Positions 36,189-45,016 of a DNA stretch of 64,000 nucleotides are shown here, in pieces. Each line of letters starts with the position of its first letter. Within the stretch, counting starts at the first letter, position 1. A program made the position numbers and the translations under genes. The stretch covers positions 7,440,001 to 7,504,000 of the forward strand of contig NZ_CP117866.1 in assembly GCF_028736035.1 (NCBI RefSeq). Direction: 5' to 3'. Under the pieces are notes generated by a model, which made no database searches, was not told the origin of the DNA, and was given only the letters and a program-made list of their open reading frames with translations. Source of the DNA: Streptomyces sp. T12. Its GTDB lineage: Bacteria; Actinomycetota; Actinomycetes; Streptomycetales; Streptomycetaceae.

Positions 36189-37382
36189 TCAGCTGTCGAC
36201 GGCGCTCCGCAAGGACGCTTGGGCGTTTCGCCGGGGACCGCTGAGGAAGTGCAGGAGGCCCGACATCCCACTCAGGGCCAGGCAGGCGGTCCACACCATG
36301 GAGGACGAGGAGTCGTGCATGAGGAGTCCTGTGACTAACGGTCCGGCGAATCCCGCGGCCGAGAATGTGAACATAGCGGCGCCTTGATAGGTTCCCCGTG
36401 CTTGTGCAGGGCTCAGTTCCAGGAGCGTGGCGGATGCGCAGCAGGTGCCGACGACTTCTCCGGTCGACCACAGAAGCATGGCGAGGACATAGACCGGTAT
36501 GGAGTCGGCGAGCCCGAGAGAGCCGAACCCCAGGCCCACCAGGGCCGCGCCGACGGCCAGTGCCTTGTTCTTGTCGAGGCGCGTTACGAGCTTGATCAGG
36601 AGTGGCTGGAGTACGGCGACATACAGAAGGCTGCCGGCGAGTAGATTGCCGTATACGTGGGCGGGCAAGTGGTCGGCGCGGATCGCCAGGGGCAACGCGA
36701 AGGTCTTCTGCGTAAGGACGAGGGCCAACAGGAAGCCGCACAGGGTGAAGACGAGGAAGACGGTGTCGTGCAGCAGGCGAACGTCTTCTGCCTTTGCGTT
36801 CCGTCCTGGGGCGGCCTCGGACGGACCGGAGTCCTTGACGCCGCGGAAGATCAGGAGTCCGGACATGAGAGTCGCTACCGCTTCGAGAGCGAAGGCCGGC
36901 GTATAGCCCTTGGCGGTCAGCAGACCGGCACCGGCCGCCGCGCCGGCCAGGCCGATATTCGTCGCCCAGGAAAGCAGCGAATAGGCGCGCACTCGGTCCC
37001 CGGCTTCCACGAGGTCGCCGATCAGGGCAAACAGGGCGGGGCGTGCGGCGCCGTTGGCGTATGAGGCTTGGGTGACGAGGGCCGCGACAGCCTGCCACTG
37101 GGAGACGAAGACCAGGGCGAACACCGATGTGGCGGCAACGGTGTTGGCCACCTGGATGGTTCTCGTCCGGCCCCACCTGTCTGCGCAGAATCCTCCGGTG
37201 AGCAGCCCCAACGAGTTGGCTCCGCTCGCGCAGGCGACGACGGCACCGACCAGAGACAGTGAGAGATGCCGTGCGTCGGTGAGGTAGAGCGGGAGCAGGA
37301 AGATCAGGAACGTGCAGAGGTGGTTGACGAGAGTGCTGCACCACACGATCCAGTACGAGCGGGGCAGTCCGGCGGCGATCAC
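36189..37382 (-). CDS. MFS transporter (probable product exporter)
   Basis: A 397-residue membrane protein with about 12 hydrophobic segments and an MFS loop GFCADRWGRTRTIQVAN between helices 2 and 3. The GTG at 37382 overlaps the TGA of the hydrolase gene upstream. It is the last gene of the minus-strand arm of the cluster and probably exports the product or a precursor. It contains a TTA leucine codon at 36338-36336, rare in Streptomyces and read only by the bldA tRNA. Substrate unknown. Confidence 0.88.
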   Translation of the reverse strand: MIAAGLPRSYWIVWCSTLVNHLCTFLIFLLPLYLTDARHLSLSLVGAVVACASGANSLGLLTGGFCADRWGRTRTIQVANTVAATSVFALVFVSQWQAVAALVTQASYANGAARPALFALIGDLVEAGDRVRAYSLLSWATNIGLAGAAAGAGLLTAKGYTPAFALEAVATLMSGLLIFRGVKDSGPSEAAPGRNAKAEDVRLLHDTVFLVFTLCGFLLALVLTQKTFALPLAIRADHLPAHVYGNLLAGSLLYVAVLQPLLIKLVTRLDKNKALAVGAALVGLGFGSLGLADSIPVYVLAMLLWSTGEVVGTCCASATLLELSPAQARGTYQGAAMFTFSAAGFAGPLVTGLLMHDSSSSMVWTACLALSGMSGLLHFLSGPRRNAQASLRSAVDS

Positions 37383-38218
37383 GTCCGTGGCCTCGTCGCC
37401 GCCCTGACATGGGAGCGCACCCGGCGTAGCAGGTCCGTGCGCGCTACTTGGTCCTGGAACAGGTGGTCACCGCCGGGTATGACCTCGACAGCCAGGCCCT
37501 GGCCTGCCAGCAACTTCGCGTGTGCGGCACCTCTGTCGTGTTCGCCGACGAGGACCGACAGGGATATGCCCATGTCCAACAGCTGTCCGCGTGGCTGGTG
37601 TTGGGACAGGTCGGCGGCGAACGCGTCGGGGACCTGGTGCTCGTGCGAGCGGGACCACGTTGTCGGCCAGGGTCGTAGGTCTCCGTCAGAGATGTCGCTG
37701 GAGACGGCGATGACGGCCCGGACGCCGTCAATCCGCAGCGCCGCCACTGCGGCGGACATCGCGCCGAGACTGACCCCGCAGAGCACCTTGGGCAGTGCCG
37801 AGAGATCGGCGAGCTGTGGGGCGTTCAGCACTGTGCGGATGTCGTCCGCCATGGTCGACACCGTCGGCTGGCCGAGCGCCACGGATGAATCCCCGCCGCC
37901 CCTGACATCGATGCGTACGACGCCCAGGTCCGCTTCCGCAAGGGCTTCCGCCAGCTGACGTCCCAGGCCCCCGGGGCCGAAGGAGTCGCCTGTGAGTCCG
38001 TGGCAGACGACCGCGAGCCCCATGGGCCGGCTTGGGATGTCCGCGATGCAGGAGATCCACTCGGCGTCGGCAACGGGCACAAGGAACTCGTGGGTGACCC
38101 ATCTCGATGTCAGGTCTGCGGGGAGGGGTCCTTCGGCCGTCTGACGGTCAGGACCGCCTGCGGCTGTGGCGCGTAGAAGGCCTCGATCACGGAGATCTCC
38201 TTCTCGGTGCAGTTCCAT
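37379..38218 (-). CDS. Alpha/beta hydrolase
   Basis: An alpha/beta-hydrolase fold with the nucleophile elbow GVSLG (Ser in LCGVSLGAMSAAV), an oxyanion segment VVCHGLTGDSFG and the His in PGGDHLFQDQ. It may hydrolyse or transfer an acyl ester, or release a thioester in the cluster. The start is uncertain: the ATG at 38218 overlaps the previous gene by 109 bases; a GTG at 38080 would give a shorter protein that starts just before the first strand. It overlaps the MFS gene by four bases. Confidence 0.8.
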   Translation of the reverse strand: MELHREGDLRDRGLLRATAAGGPDRQTAEGPLPADLTSRWVTHEFLVPVADAEWISCIADIPSRPMGLAVVCHGLTGDSFGPGGLGRQLAEALAEADLGVVRIDVRGGGDSSVALGQPTVSTMADDIRTVLNAPQLADLSALPKVLCGVSLGAMSAAVAALRIDGVRAVIAVSSDISDGDLRPWPTTWSRSHEHQVPDAFAADLSQHQPRGQLLDMGISLSVLVGEHDRGAAHAKLLAGQGLAVEVIPGGDHLFQDQVARTDLLRRVRSHVRAATRPRT

Positions 38219-38502
38219 GCCACCTTCACTTCCGCGTTGCGCTTCAACGGGTCGAACGTGCAGAACAGCGCCGTCGCCGTCCGGGAGTCCGCACTGCCCA
38301 GCCAGATGTCGATCCCCGATCCGTCGCCCCCGTCAGTGTTGTCGATGTAGCCGTAGTCGAGGGGGTAGATGTACTCGGGCACCTTGGGATGGGCGCACCC
38401 GCGTGGTCGGTCGATCGTGAGTGAGCCGGTCCGGACGATGTCGTCGAAGTGGGCCCAGATGGACATGGCGGAAAGTCGCTCGACTTCGCTGGGAATCAGC
38501 AT
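38110..38502 (-). CDS. Inorganic-pyrophosphatase-like protein
   Basis: A 130-residue protein, shorter than standard soluble pyrophosphatase (about 165-175). It keeps IDRPRGCAHPKVPEYIYPLD and YGYIDNTDGGDGSGIDIWLG, where the Asp-rich turn matches the family's metal-binding DGDPLD region only partly. It may hydrolyse pyrophosphate released by the nucleotidyl-transfer or adenylation steps of the cluster, or be a related phosphohydrolase. The ATG at 38502 follows AAAGGAGACTGACCGCC, only 5 bases after the stop of the oxygenase gene. Confidence 0.78.
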   Translation of the reverse strand: MLIPSEVERLSAMSIWAHFDDIVRTGSLTIDRPRGCAHPKVPEYIYPLDYGYIDNTDGGDGSGIDIWLGSADSRTATALFCTFDPLKRNAEVKVAWNCTEKEISVIEAFYAPQPQAVLTVRRPKDPSPQT

Positions 38503-38507
38503 GGCGG

Positions 38508-39260
38508 TCAGTCTCCTTTAGAGCGTGGGCCGGTCTTGGGACCCGCCAGCGAGTGCGCATACACCTTGCTGCGGGGAAGACGTCCGTCCTCCACGTAGTA
38601 CCGGCATGTGGCCGTGGCCCGTTCACCGGGGGTGTCGTTTGCCAGAGGAGTCGTCCAGTGCACCAGCCCCGCGTGCTTCATGATGAGCAGGTCACCGCGC
38701 TGCAAGTCGGCACGCGTCCCGTCCTCGAATTGCAGTTCACCGCCGTACTCCACGGGCGGCGCGTCTACGCAGATCATTATCTGGTAGTCGCCCGTGGTGT
38801 CGTCGTGCGGCGTGATTGAGTCACCGGCCGCGTAGCGGTTCACCCACCGGCGCGTGGTGATGGTCCGGCGCGAGAAGCCGGAGATCTCCGCCATAGCGGA
38901 GATGAAGTTCGTGGACAGGCACAGCACTGAGAAGGGGTCGAGCGCGACCGTCTCCGACAGGGGCAGATATGCATTGTCGATGAGATCGATCTGCCACCTG
39001 CCTTCGGATGCCTCGACCCGTTCGACCACGATGTCGCTACGCTCGCGCAGGTGCTGGTCCAGGCGGTCGCAGACGTCCGCCGCGAGGAAGCCCCGTAGGT
39101 GTCCGATGGACGTCTTCGCCACTTCCTCTGTCAGCTGGTGGCGTGCTTGCCGCACCTGTTCTCCCGCTCGCAGAACGGCGTCCACGACACGGTCTTGGTC
39201 GGCACCGGCCTGAGGGCTGAGGTAGCCGGCGAAGGCGCGCGCCTCATCTGCGTTCCACAT
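38508..39260 (-). CDS. 2-oxoglutarate/Fe(II)-dependent oxygenase
   Basis: A 250-residue protein with the double-stranded beta-helix pattern of the prolyl-hydroxylase-like 2OG-Fe(II) family. The iron ligands appear as HDD in GDSITPHDDTTGDYQIM and the distal His in MKHAGLVHWTTP, and Arg in ERATATCRYYVED binds 2-oxoglutarate. It probably hydroxylates a biosynthetic intermediate (a free or carrier-bound amino acid or a sugar/nucleoside). It overlaps the preceding gene by 17 bases, in line with a single operon. Confidence 0.85.
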   Translation of the reverse strand: MWNADEARAFAGYLSPQAGADQDRVVDAVLRAGEQVRQARHQLTEEVAKTSIGHLRGFLAADVCDRLDQHLRERSDIVVERVEASEGRWQIDLIDNAYLPLSETVALDPFSVLCLSTNFISAMAEISGFSRRTITTRRWVNRYAAGDSITPHDDTTGDYQIMICVDAPPVEYGGELQFEDGTRADLQRGDLLIMKHAGLVHWTTPLANDTPGERATATCRYYVEDGRLPRSKVYAHSLAGPKTGPRSKGD

Positions 39261-39939
39261 GCTGTATTCCTCCTCGTGTGCGAGTGGGGGCGCAGAGTCT
39301 GACCATTCGGTCGATGAGCTCGGCGCGTTGGGTAAGCGTCAGATGCGTGGGTGCGTCCGTGAACCAGATGTGAGAGGACGCGCAGAACTGTGCGGCGTAC
39401 TCATGGAGTTCGGTCAGGATCTCGGCCGGATAGTCGAAACCACCCGCGCACCGGGACTCGACGCCGAGGTCCTCGACGTCTGGGTGGAAGCCGTCCTGGA
39501 CGAGCCGGGCCGGGGTAAAGCATGGCTGGCTCCCGTTCGCGTCGAGGAGTCGTCGCAGTGAGACTCGGCCGGCGGGGCGCAACGCGATCTGGTCCTGCGG
39601 GCCGACCGACGCAGGTACGACCAGTGCCGACGAACCTCGCGCGATGACCACCACACGGGCGGCCGACTGGCGCAGGTGGTCGACCGCGGCGGCGGCCTGC
39701 CGGCGCCAGATGCGCGCGGACTTGCTGCCCGGGGCGTTGCCGCATCCCGACAGTTCTGGGCGCAGACAGCTCACCTGGTGTTCCGAGAGGGCGCGGGCGA
39801 GTTCGGACCAGAGATAGTTGATCCCGGTCCGAGGCTCACCCATGCCGGGCAGTATCAGTGCCGCGGTGTCGCTGCCGCCCTCGTGATACATCACCGGCCG
39901 GGGGAAGGCCGGTACGTCGACAAAGACTGGTGCCGTCAC
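39244..39939 (-). CDS. Unrecognised alpha/beta-hydrolase-like protein
   Basis: A protein of 231 residues that I do not recognise clearly. The N-terminal part (ALILPGMGEPRTGINYLWSE, then RPELSGCGNAPGS) resembles an alpha/beta hydrolase oxyanion loop, and VVVIARGSSALVVPASV occupies the position of the nucleophile elbow. The motif is not a clean GxSxG, and the C-terminus has HLTLTQRAELIDRMV. It may be an inactive or diverged hydrolase. The GTG at 39939 overlaps the TGA of the kinase gene (GTGA); a GTG one codon upstream is also possible. Confidence 0.6.
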   Translation of the reverse strand: MTAPVFVDVPAFPRPVMYHEGGSDTAALILPGMGEPRTGINYLWSELARALSEHQVSCLRPELSGCGNAPGSKSARIWRRQAAAAVDHLRQSAARVVVIARGSSALVVPASVGPQDQIALRPAGRVSLRRLLDANGSQPCFTPARLVQDGFHPDVEDLGVESRCAGGFDYPAEILTELHEYAAQFCASSHIWFTDAPTHLTLTQRAELIDRMVRLCAPTRTRGGIQHVERR

Positions 39940-40577
39940 CACAGTGCGTCCAGCTCGGCGATCGAGGTGGCCAGTACCGCGTGGATCGGGGCCTCCGCGT
40001 CGACGATCCGGGTGCCGGGCTCGTCGGCGAGGAGCACGTCGAACTCTGCGGCGGCCCGTGCCAGCAGCTCGTACCGGTCGAAGACGCCCTCCGCGCCGCC
40101 GCGGGCCTCGATCCGTTCCAGCGCGTTTTTCGGTTCGATGCGCAGGTGGAGGGTCCGGTCAGGCCGGGGAAGGACGTCCATGAGCGGCGTCAGCGCGGAC
40201 AACTCGGCACCGAACACCGCCTGGTTGACCTGGTGCGAACTGAGGTAGCGGTCACAGACGACGGTGACGCCGTCGGCGATGGCGGGTATCACCTCGTCAG
40301 CGACCATGCCGGTGAAGGAGTAGGTGAGGAAGAGGGCGTAGATGTCCAGGCCGGGCAGGATTCCGGCCGTTGCCGTGCCCGACAGTTCGGCGGCGCTGCG
40401 CAGTCCCGCGAGATAGGGATGCCCTGCGGCGACGGGACGCAGGACAACGGCGGGCCGTCCTGCGGCGCAGAGATGCTCAGCCAGCCGGGCAGCGACGGTC
40501 GACTTTCCCGAACCGTCGATACCTTCGACGGCGATGAGCCGCCCCGATCCCCGGGGCGTTTTCGCTGGGTTGGTCAC
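39936..40577 (-). CDS. Thymidylate-kinase-like P-loop kinase
   Basis: A 213-residue protein of the dTMP kinase family: P-loop EGIDGSGKSTVAARL at about 19-33, the DRY-like VVCDRYLSSHQVNQAVF, and a LID-like region near RIEARGGAEGVFDRYELL. The true house-keeping tmk should be elsewhere, so this is a cluster copy for a nucleoside, sugar or other monophosphate. GTG at 40577 overlaps the TGA of the radical-SAM-like gene. It co-occurs with a second nucleotide-kinase-like gene at 41826, an unusual pairing for a peptide-type cluster. Confidence 0.85.
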   Translation of the reverse strand: MTNPAKTPRGSGRLIAVEGIDGSGKSTVAARLAEHLCAAGRPAVVLRPVAAGHPYLAGLRSAAELSGTATAGILPGLDIYALFLTYSFTGMVADEVIPAIADGVTVVCDRYLSSHQVNQAVFGAELSALTPLMDVLPRPDRTLHLRIEPKNALERIEARGGAEGVFDRYELLARAAAEFDVLLADEPGTRIVDAEAPIHAVLATSIAELDALW

Positions 40578-41719
40578 GAGCGGACCTGGAAGGGGGCCGG
40601 AGCCGCAGGATAGCGGTGGCTGAAGCACGGCTTGGGGATCCGAACGTCCTCGTAGACGTGGCGGTTCTCGGCGGCCTCCTTCGCGCTCAGCTTCGTCTTG
40701 CGGAATCCGGCGAGGTCGATACGGCGCCCGGAACGCTCAACGATCTCCGGGAGCCGGGTGGGGTGCACACCGATCTGGACGTGCATCTTCTTCAGATACT
40801 CAATCTGCTTGATGATGCAGTAGCTGCAATCGAGGCAGACGTCGATGTTCTCCGACCAGGCGAACCAGGAGGAGGTCGACTCCAGTTTCCGCTCACCGGT
40901 GGGGATGGTGAGGAGGTTGTAGTTGCTCTGGAGTTCCTCGACGAAGATCTCGGCCCGGGTGAGCATGCGGAGGAAGTTGATGTCGCCGGTGGTGCCCTTC
41001 GGGAGGACGACACGGTCGCCCTCGACGGCGAACTCGTAGCCAAGCTCCGCGACGATGTCGAGGTGGCGGGGTGTCCCGAGATCATGCACCCAGCACTCCG
41101 TGCCGTGGAGGTGGGCCGCGGCGCAGCTCGTCTTGTGGAAACTCCGCACGCCGGCCGCGTCGCACAGCTCGACCAACTGCTCTTCGATCGTGAGCCGGAT
41201 CTTCTTCCGCTTGTACGGATCGTGGAGTCCGCCAAGCACCAGGTGCCCGGTGTGTTCGGCTGCGACCTCGACGAACCTGTGCAGTGTCGCGGGGTCGTCG
41301 TTGCGTCCTCGGATGATCGGTCGGGTGAACACCAGGGTGTTGGGGAACAGGTCCCTCAGTTCCTTGATCATCACCACGCGGTCGTCGAAGGAGATGTCGC
41401 CTTCGTCAAGGGCCGTGAGCGAGTAGTAGACGACGATCTGCTCGAGGTCCGTCACGGATTCGAGCTTCCGCAGTACCTGCGGGTCAGGGCCGGCCTTGGT
41501 GAAGATGGCCAAGGGAGCACGGTGCGACCTGAGTTCATCGAGCTTTGCGATGGTGTTGTCCACCTGCTCGGGGATGAAGGGGTCACCGTAGGTGTCGTTG
41601 ATGGACGTGGGGACGGCTTGCGTCCACTCGGGGGCGTCGGGTGCGTGGGTCATGACGCGGTTGTGCGTGATCTCCGGTGCGTTGACGACAGTGAGAGGCA
41701 GGCTCTTTCTGGCTGTCAT
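40574..41719 (-). CDS. Radical-SAM-like barrel protein lacking the N-terminal CxxxCxxC motif
   Basis: A 381-residue protein. Its middle part follows the radical SAM TIM-barrel of the spore-photoproduct-lyase type: YGDPFIPEQVDNTIAKLDEL, LAIFTKAGPDP, VVYYSLTALDEGD and FTRPIIRGRNDD. The cluster-binding cysteines expected before this (residues 15-40) are absent. A C-terminal VCLDCSYC (about 294-300) and two cysteines in KTSCAAAHLHGTECW could bind iron-sulfur or zinc instead. So it may be a non-canonical or inactive radical SAM relative; a rearranged cluster is also possible. It is translated in an operon with the kinase gene. Confidence 0.72.
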   Translation of the reverse strand: MTARKSLPLTVVNAPEITHNRVMTHAPDAPEWTQAVPTSINDTYGDPFIPEQVDNTIAKLDELRSHRAPLAIFTKAGPDPQVLRKLESVTDLEQIVVYYSLTALDEGDISFDDRVVMIKELRDLFPNTLVFTRPIIRGRNDDPATLHRFVEVAAEHTGHLVLGGLHDPYKRKKIRLTIEEQLVELCDAAGVRSFHKTSCAAAHLHGTECWVHDLGTPRHLDIVAELGYEFAVEGDRVVLPKGTTGDINFLRMLTRAEIFVEELQSNYNLLTIPTGERKLESTSSWFAWSENIDVCLDCSYCIIKQIEYLKKMHVQIGVHPTRLPEIVERSGRRIDLAGFRKTKLSAKEAAENRHVYEDVRIPKPCFSHRYPAAPAPFQVRS

Positions 41720-41825
41720 GACGACCTCCTGACCCAGGCGAGCCTGGGGAAGCGGATGTATGGGGGCTCACTGGCCGCGCTGGCCGGGCCAGCCGCAGGC
41801 GATGTGGGACGTCAAACTGGGAGAA

Positions 41826-42509
41826 CTAGGAAAGGAGAGCGGGGCGTACGCGTGCGAGGACGTACCTGGCGCTGGCTGAGAGGTCTCCGGTGTTGTCGAC
41901 GGTGACGTCGTGCGCGATGTCTGGGCCGATGGATGTCTCCGTGGCGTGCCGGTCGGTGGCGGGGTCCAGGAACCCGTCGCGTTCCAGGATCCTGAGCCTG
42001 CGGAGCTGCTCGGGTACCTGGATCCGCACCGTTCGGAAGCCGGCCGCGCGCAGCAGCATCAGTTCCTCTGGATAGCGGCAGTCAGTCACGAACGCGGCTT
42101 CGTCCGCGGCCAGTTCGTCCACTCGGGAGCTCATCCGGCGGAGCCAATAGAGCGGATCTTCACGGCGGCGTACGTCGGTGCCCCACCATTGAAGCAATGA
42201 TCGGGACGGCATCCGGTGCGGGTGATCAGGAGTTTGCGCCAGGATGCACTTCTCCACGGCGGAGCGCGCTGTCGCGGCGTCCACGCGCATGCGCTGGCTC
42301 ACGCGCTCGGCAACTGAGATGTCGTCAGCACCGCTGGCGTCGGGGCTGATGATCTCCAGCAACGTTCGCACCTCGGCGATGACGTGCTCGCCGAAGGTGA
42401 GTCTGGCTGGTGCCACGCTTGCCAGGGCATAGATCGCACGGGCCATGCTGTCCTTACCGCTGCCGCTCGGGCCGGAGAAGGCCAGGCGCAGCGGCTCAGG
42501 CCCGGGCAC
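41826..42509 (-). CDS. Deoxynucleoside-monophosphate-kinase-like P-loop protein
   Basis: A 227-residue protein of the dNMP-kinase type best known from T4 phage. The P-loop FSGPSGSGKDSMARAIYAL lies at residues about 11-29. The region LLQWWGTDVRRREDPLYWLR, AAFVTDCRYPEEL and RHATETSI is characteristic of the family. It could phosphorylate a nucleoside monophosphate or a related precursor of the product. Its 5' end overlaps the glycosyltransferase gene by 14 bases, and 106 bases separate it from the radical-SAM-like gene. No housekeeping role is evident. Confidence 0.82.
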   Translation of the reverse strand: MPGPEPLRLAFSGPSGSGKDSMARAIYALASVAPARLTFGEHVIAEVRTLLEIISPDASGADDISVAERVSQRMRVDAATARSAVEKCILAQTPDHPHRMPSRSLLQWWGTDVRRREDPLYWLRRMSSRVDELAADEAAFVTDCRYPEELMLLRAAGFRTVRIQVPEQLRRLRILERDGFLDPATDRHATETSIGPDIAHDVTVDNTGDLSASARYVLARVRPALLS

Positions 42510-43683
42510 GGACGCTGATCCGTTCCGGGGTCAGCCAGCCTTCGCGGCATCCCCGCACGTAGGCGAGGTGGTGGGCCAGGCCGGCATAACCGGTGACCGT
42601 CTCGAAGTACAGCGTGTGCAACGGGTCGGTCTCCAGGCGGCCGACGGGCTCCTCCGTCAGGAACGGGGGAAAGCGCCTGGCGGCATCGAGGAACAGGTGC
42701 TCCGCGTGGGCGTAGTCACCGCGGGCCTGGGCGACGACGCCGCGGTTGATCACTGTGTGGAGCAGAGCGGGGTCGGCGTCCATGGCCTCCGCGAAGGTGT
42801 GGTCCGCGGCGTCCAGGTCTCCTGAGGCGGTCTGGCAGATACCGACCATGTTCATCAGGCTCGCGTCGGAGGGACGCAGGGACAGGCCTTGCTGGTACGC
42901 CCTGCGTGCTTCCTCACCCTGCCCCGTGGCCCGCAGCACATGTCCATGGAAGGCCCAGACGGTGGGGTTGGTGTCGTCGATCCCCAGGGCCTTCTCACTC
43001 CACTGCCGGGCTTCGTCGAACTGTCCGAAGAGGCGCAGGTTGAGGCCGATGTAGCCGGTGAGTACGGCGTCGTCCGGCTGCTCGGCGAGTTGCTCGCGCA
43101 TCAGGGACATGTACCGCAGGGCCTTGGCGTCGCGTTCCGCACGTGGCCTGGAGTGTCCGACGTGGGTGAGGAGAGCGGAGCTGTGGGCGATGCGCAGGCC
43201 ATGCTGCGAGAGAGCGCCCTTCACGGACTCGTTGATTCGCCGCTCGTAGCGGATCCGTGGGTCGTGCCGAAACACCTTCAGTTCGCGTCCGGTGTAGAAG
43301 CCCCCGGTGGGGAAGAAGTTGTAGCGCAGCAGTGTGATGCCGCCGACATTGGGGGCAGCGGTTTCGATGGCGGATTTCAGCGGCGCCACCTGGCCGGGAT
43401 GCAGCTGTTCGTCCGCGTCGAGGAAGAACACCCAGTCCGCGTCGTCGACGAGTGCGAGCGCGTGATTGCGCGCTGCCGAGAAGTCCCCCGTGAACGGGAG
43501 ATCCGTGATGGTGTGGGCCAGTTGGGCGCCGATCGACCGTGTCGCGTCCTGCGAGCCGGTATCCACGAGGATGACCTGGTCGCAGAGTTGTCGCAGCGAG
43601 CGCAGGCAGTCGGCAAGGAAACGTTCCTCGTCCTTGGCGATGACGCAGCCGACGATGCGGCCTGTCGTCCGGGCTGGGGTCAT
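42496..43683 (-). CDS. Family 2 glycosyltransferase with TPR repeats
   Basis: A 395-residue protein. The N-terminal GT-A domain has VGCVIAKDEERFLADCLRSL and the DxD-type motif FFLDADEQLHPG. Residues about 225-340 hold tetratricopeptide repeats (for example NPTVWAFHGHVLRATGQGEE and EARRAYQQGL). The C-terminus is a short extra domain. It probably transfers a sugar from an NDP-sugar to the product or a carrier. Start and stop of the upstream glycosyltransferase overlap as ATGA, so the two act together. Confidence 0.88.
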   Translation of the reverse strand: MTPARTTGRIVGCVIAKDEERFLADCLRSLRQLCDQVILVDTGSQDATRSIGAQLAHTITDLPFTGDFSAARNHALALVDDADWVFFLDADEQLHPGQVAPLKSAIETAAPNVGGITLLRYNFFPTGGFYTGRELKVFRHDPRIRYERRINESVKGALSQHGLRIAHSSALLTHVGHSRPRAERDAKALRYMSLMREQLAEQPDDAVLTGYIGLNLRLFGQFDEARQWSEKALGIDDTNPTVWAFHGHVLRATGQGEEARRAYQQGLSLRPSDASLMNMVGICQTASGDLDAADHTFAEAMDADPALLHTVINRGVVAQARGDYAHAEHLFLDAARRFPPFLTEEPVGRLETDPLHTLYFETVTGYAGLAHHLAYVRGCREGWLTPERISVRARA

Positions 43684-44753
43684 CGTTGCGGCTCCTCGGG
43701 TAAGACATGGCGGTGGCGTGTGAGCGCGGCGGAGCCGACCCGTTCCCAGACGCTCGCGGGGTAGAGGGCGATGCGCTCCGGGGCGGGCAGCGCTGCGCAG
43801 GTCGCGGCCATCACTACGGAAGGGTGCGAGGCCACGGCGTAGAAGGTCGTGTCCGGGCTGTCGGCCGCCGCATACCGGCTGAGCGCTGCCAGATCGTCGT
43901 CCGTCCGTAGGCGGACGACCCGGGCTCGGGGAGTGTGGGGTGGTGGTCCGGCGTAGCTGCGGAACATCTGGATGAAGTCGGCTCTCTTGGTCGGATCGAA
44001 GGCGTCCGAGAGTGACGCGTATCCGGCGGCATCGGGGTGTCGGTCGATCAGACGGGCCAGGTTGCTCCGCCAGCCCTCGAAGCGTTCTTCGGTCATGTCC
44101 CGGTCGTGGTACTGATGGTCGCTGTCGGCTCCGAGGGCAAAGGCCCACCGGGCGCCGGAGGCGTGCAGGCGCAACCCGAGTTCGAGATCCTCCAGCCCCC
44201 ATTGCCGGAACGCGGGGTCGAAGGCAGTGCCCTCGGCGAGTTCGATGCGTCGGAGCAGACTGCGCGGCACCGACAGCACGCAGGAGAAGCACATGGCCCA
44301 GGGCAGTGGATGACGGGCAAGATTGAACGAGTAGGTCTCGCTGATCAGCTCGCGGCTGTCCCTTCGAGGAGGCCCGGACGCGGCTTGCCCCGCAAGCTGT
44401 TGGCGTCTCAGCCCCAACAGCACGAGGTCGTCAGCCAGGTCGTGGCCGCGAGCCATGGCGTCCGCGAATCCGCTGGGTACGACGATGTCGGCGTCGAGGA
44501 AGAGGATGCGGTCCCCGACCGCGGCCCTCAGACCGGCGTTCCTGGCCCCAGCCGGCCCCTGGTGTTCTGGCAGCCTGATCACGACGCAGCCTCGCGCCTC
44601 GGCCACGGCCGCCGAGTTGTCGGCGGAGGCGTCGTCCACGACGATGACCTCGCAATCCGGCTGACTGATCCATGGACGCAGGGTGGTCGGCAGCATGCCT
44701 TCCCGGTCTCGTACCGGGATGATGACTGAGTACAACGGCTTTCCCCCTTCCAT
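43680..44753 (-). CDS. Family 2 glycosyltransferase
   Basis: A 357-residue GT-A enzyme. YSVIIPVRDREGMLPTTL and ILFLDADIVVP give the nucleotide-sugar and metal sites, and WGLEDLELGLRLHASGARW is the galactosyltransferase-type C-terminal motif. ATG at 44753 is used, but a TTG at 44735 has an AAGGGGGAAAGCCG site. It is the first gene of the minus arm. It could act with the preceding TPR-glycosyltransferase to build a disaccharide. Up to 44981 the same frame is open, but codon use there is unlike a gene. Confidence 0.87.
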   Translation of the reverse strand: MEGGKPLYSVIIPVRDREGMLPTTLRPWISQPDCEVIVVDDASADNSAAVAEARGCVVIRLPEHQGPAGARNAGLRAAVGDRILFLDADIVVPSGFADAMARGHDLADDLVLLGLRRQQLAGQAASGPPRRDSRELISETYSFNLARHPLPWAMCFSCVLSVPRSLLRRIELAEGTAFDPAFRQWGLEDLELGLRLHASGARWAFALGADSDHQYHDRDMTEERFEGWRSNLARLIDRHPDAAGYASLSDAFDPTKRADFIQMFRSYAGPPPHTPRARVVRLRTDDDLAALSRYAAADSPDTTFYAVASHPSVVMAATCAALPAPERIALYPASVWERVGSAALTRHRHVLPEEPQR

Positions 44754-44988
44754 AGCTGTGAGGCAACCGGTTCGCGCGCAGCTCAGCGCCCAGTCGGGGC
44801 CGGCGGACCCGGCAACCTCGACTTCGTCGGCCCTTCTGTCTCCGGGACGACAACGCAGGCTGGGCAACCGGGCCTTCAGCCGCTCCTCGATGCCACGAGC
44901 ACTAACCGGCGACGGCCTCGTACATGACAGGACTAGAGGCGCACAAAGTCCTGAGCAGGTGGGGATGGGCAGATAACCCACCCCGAGA

Positions 44989-45016
44989 TGAAAGCGCTTG
45001 CCTAATACGTTTCAAG
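44989..45016 (-). promoter_or_regulatory. Operator-like sites upstream of the minus-arm genes
   Basis: TGAAAGCGCTTG contains the symmetric AAGCGCTT typical of LacI/CcpA-type operators, and reading on the minus strand TTGAAACGTATTAGG follows at 45016. TTGAAACGT is repeated upstream of the other arm at 45352, again on the coding strand. A LacI-family regulator is the natural candidate, but none is encoded in the island. Confidence 0.45.

Noticed and set aside
44890..44930. Seven-residue frame MYEAVAG as a microcin-C-like precursor
   Set aside because: No ribosome binding site and no MccB-type adenylating enzyme in the cluster; frames of this length arise by chance.
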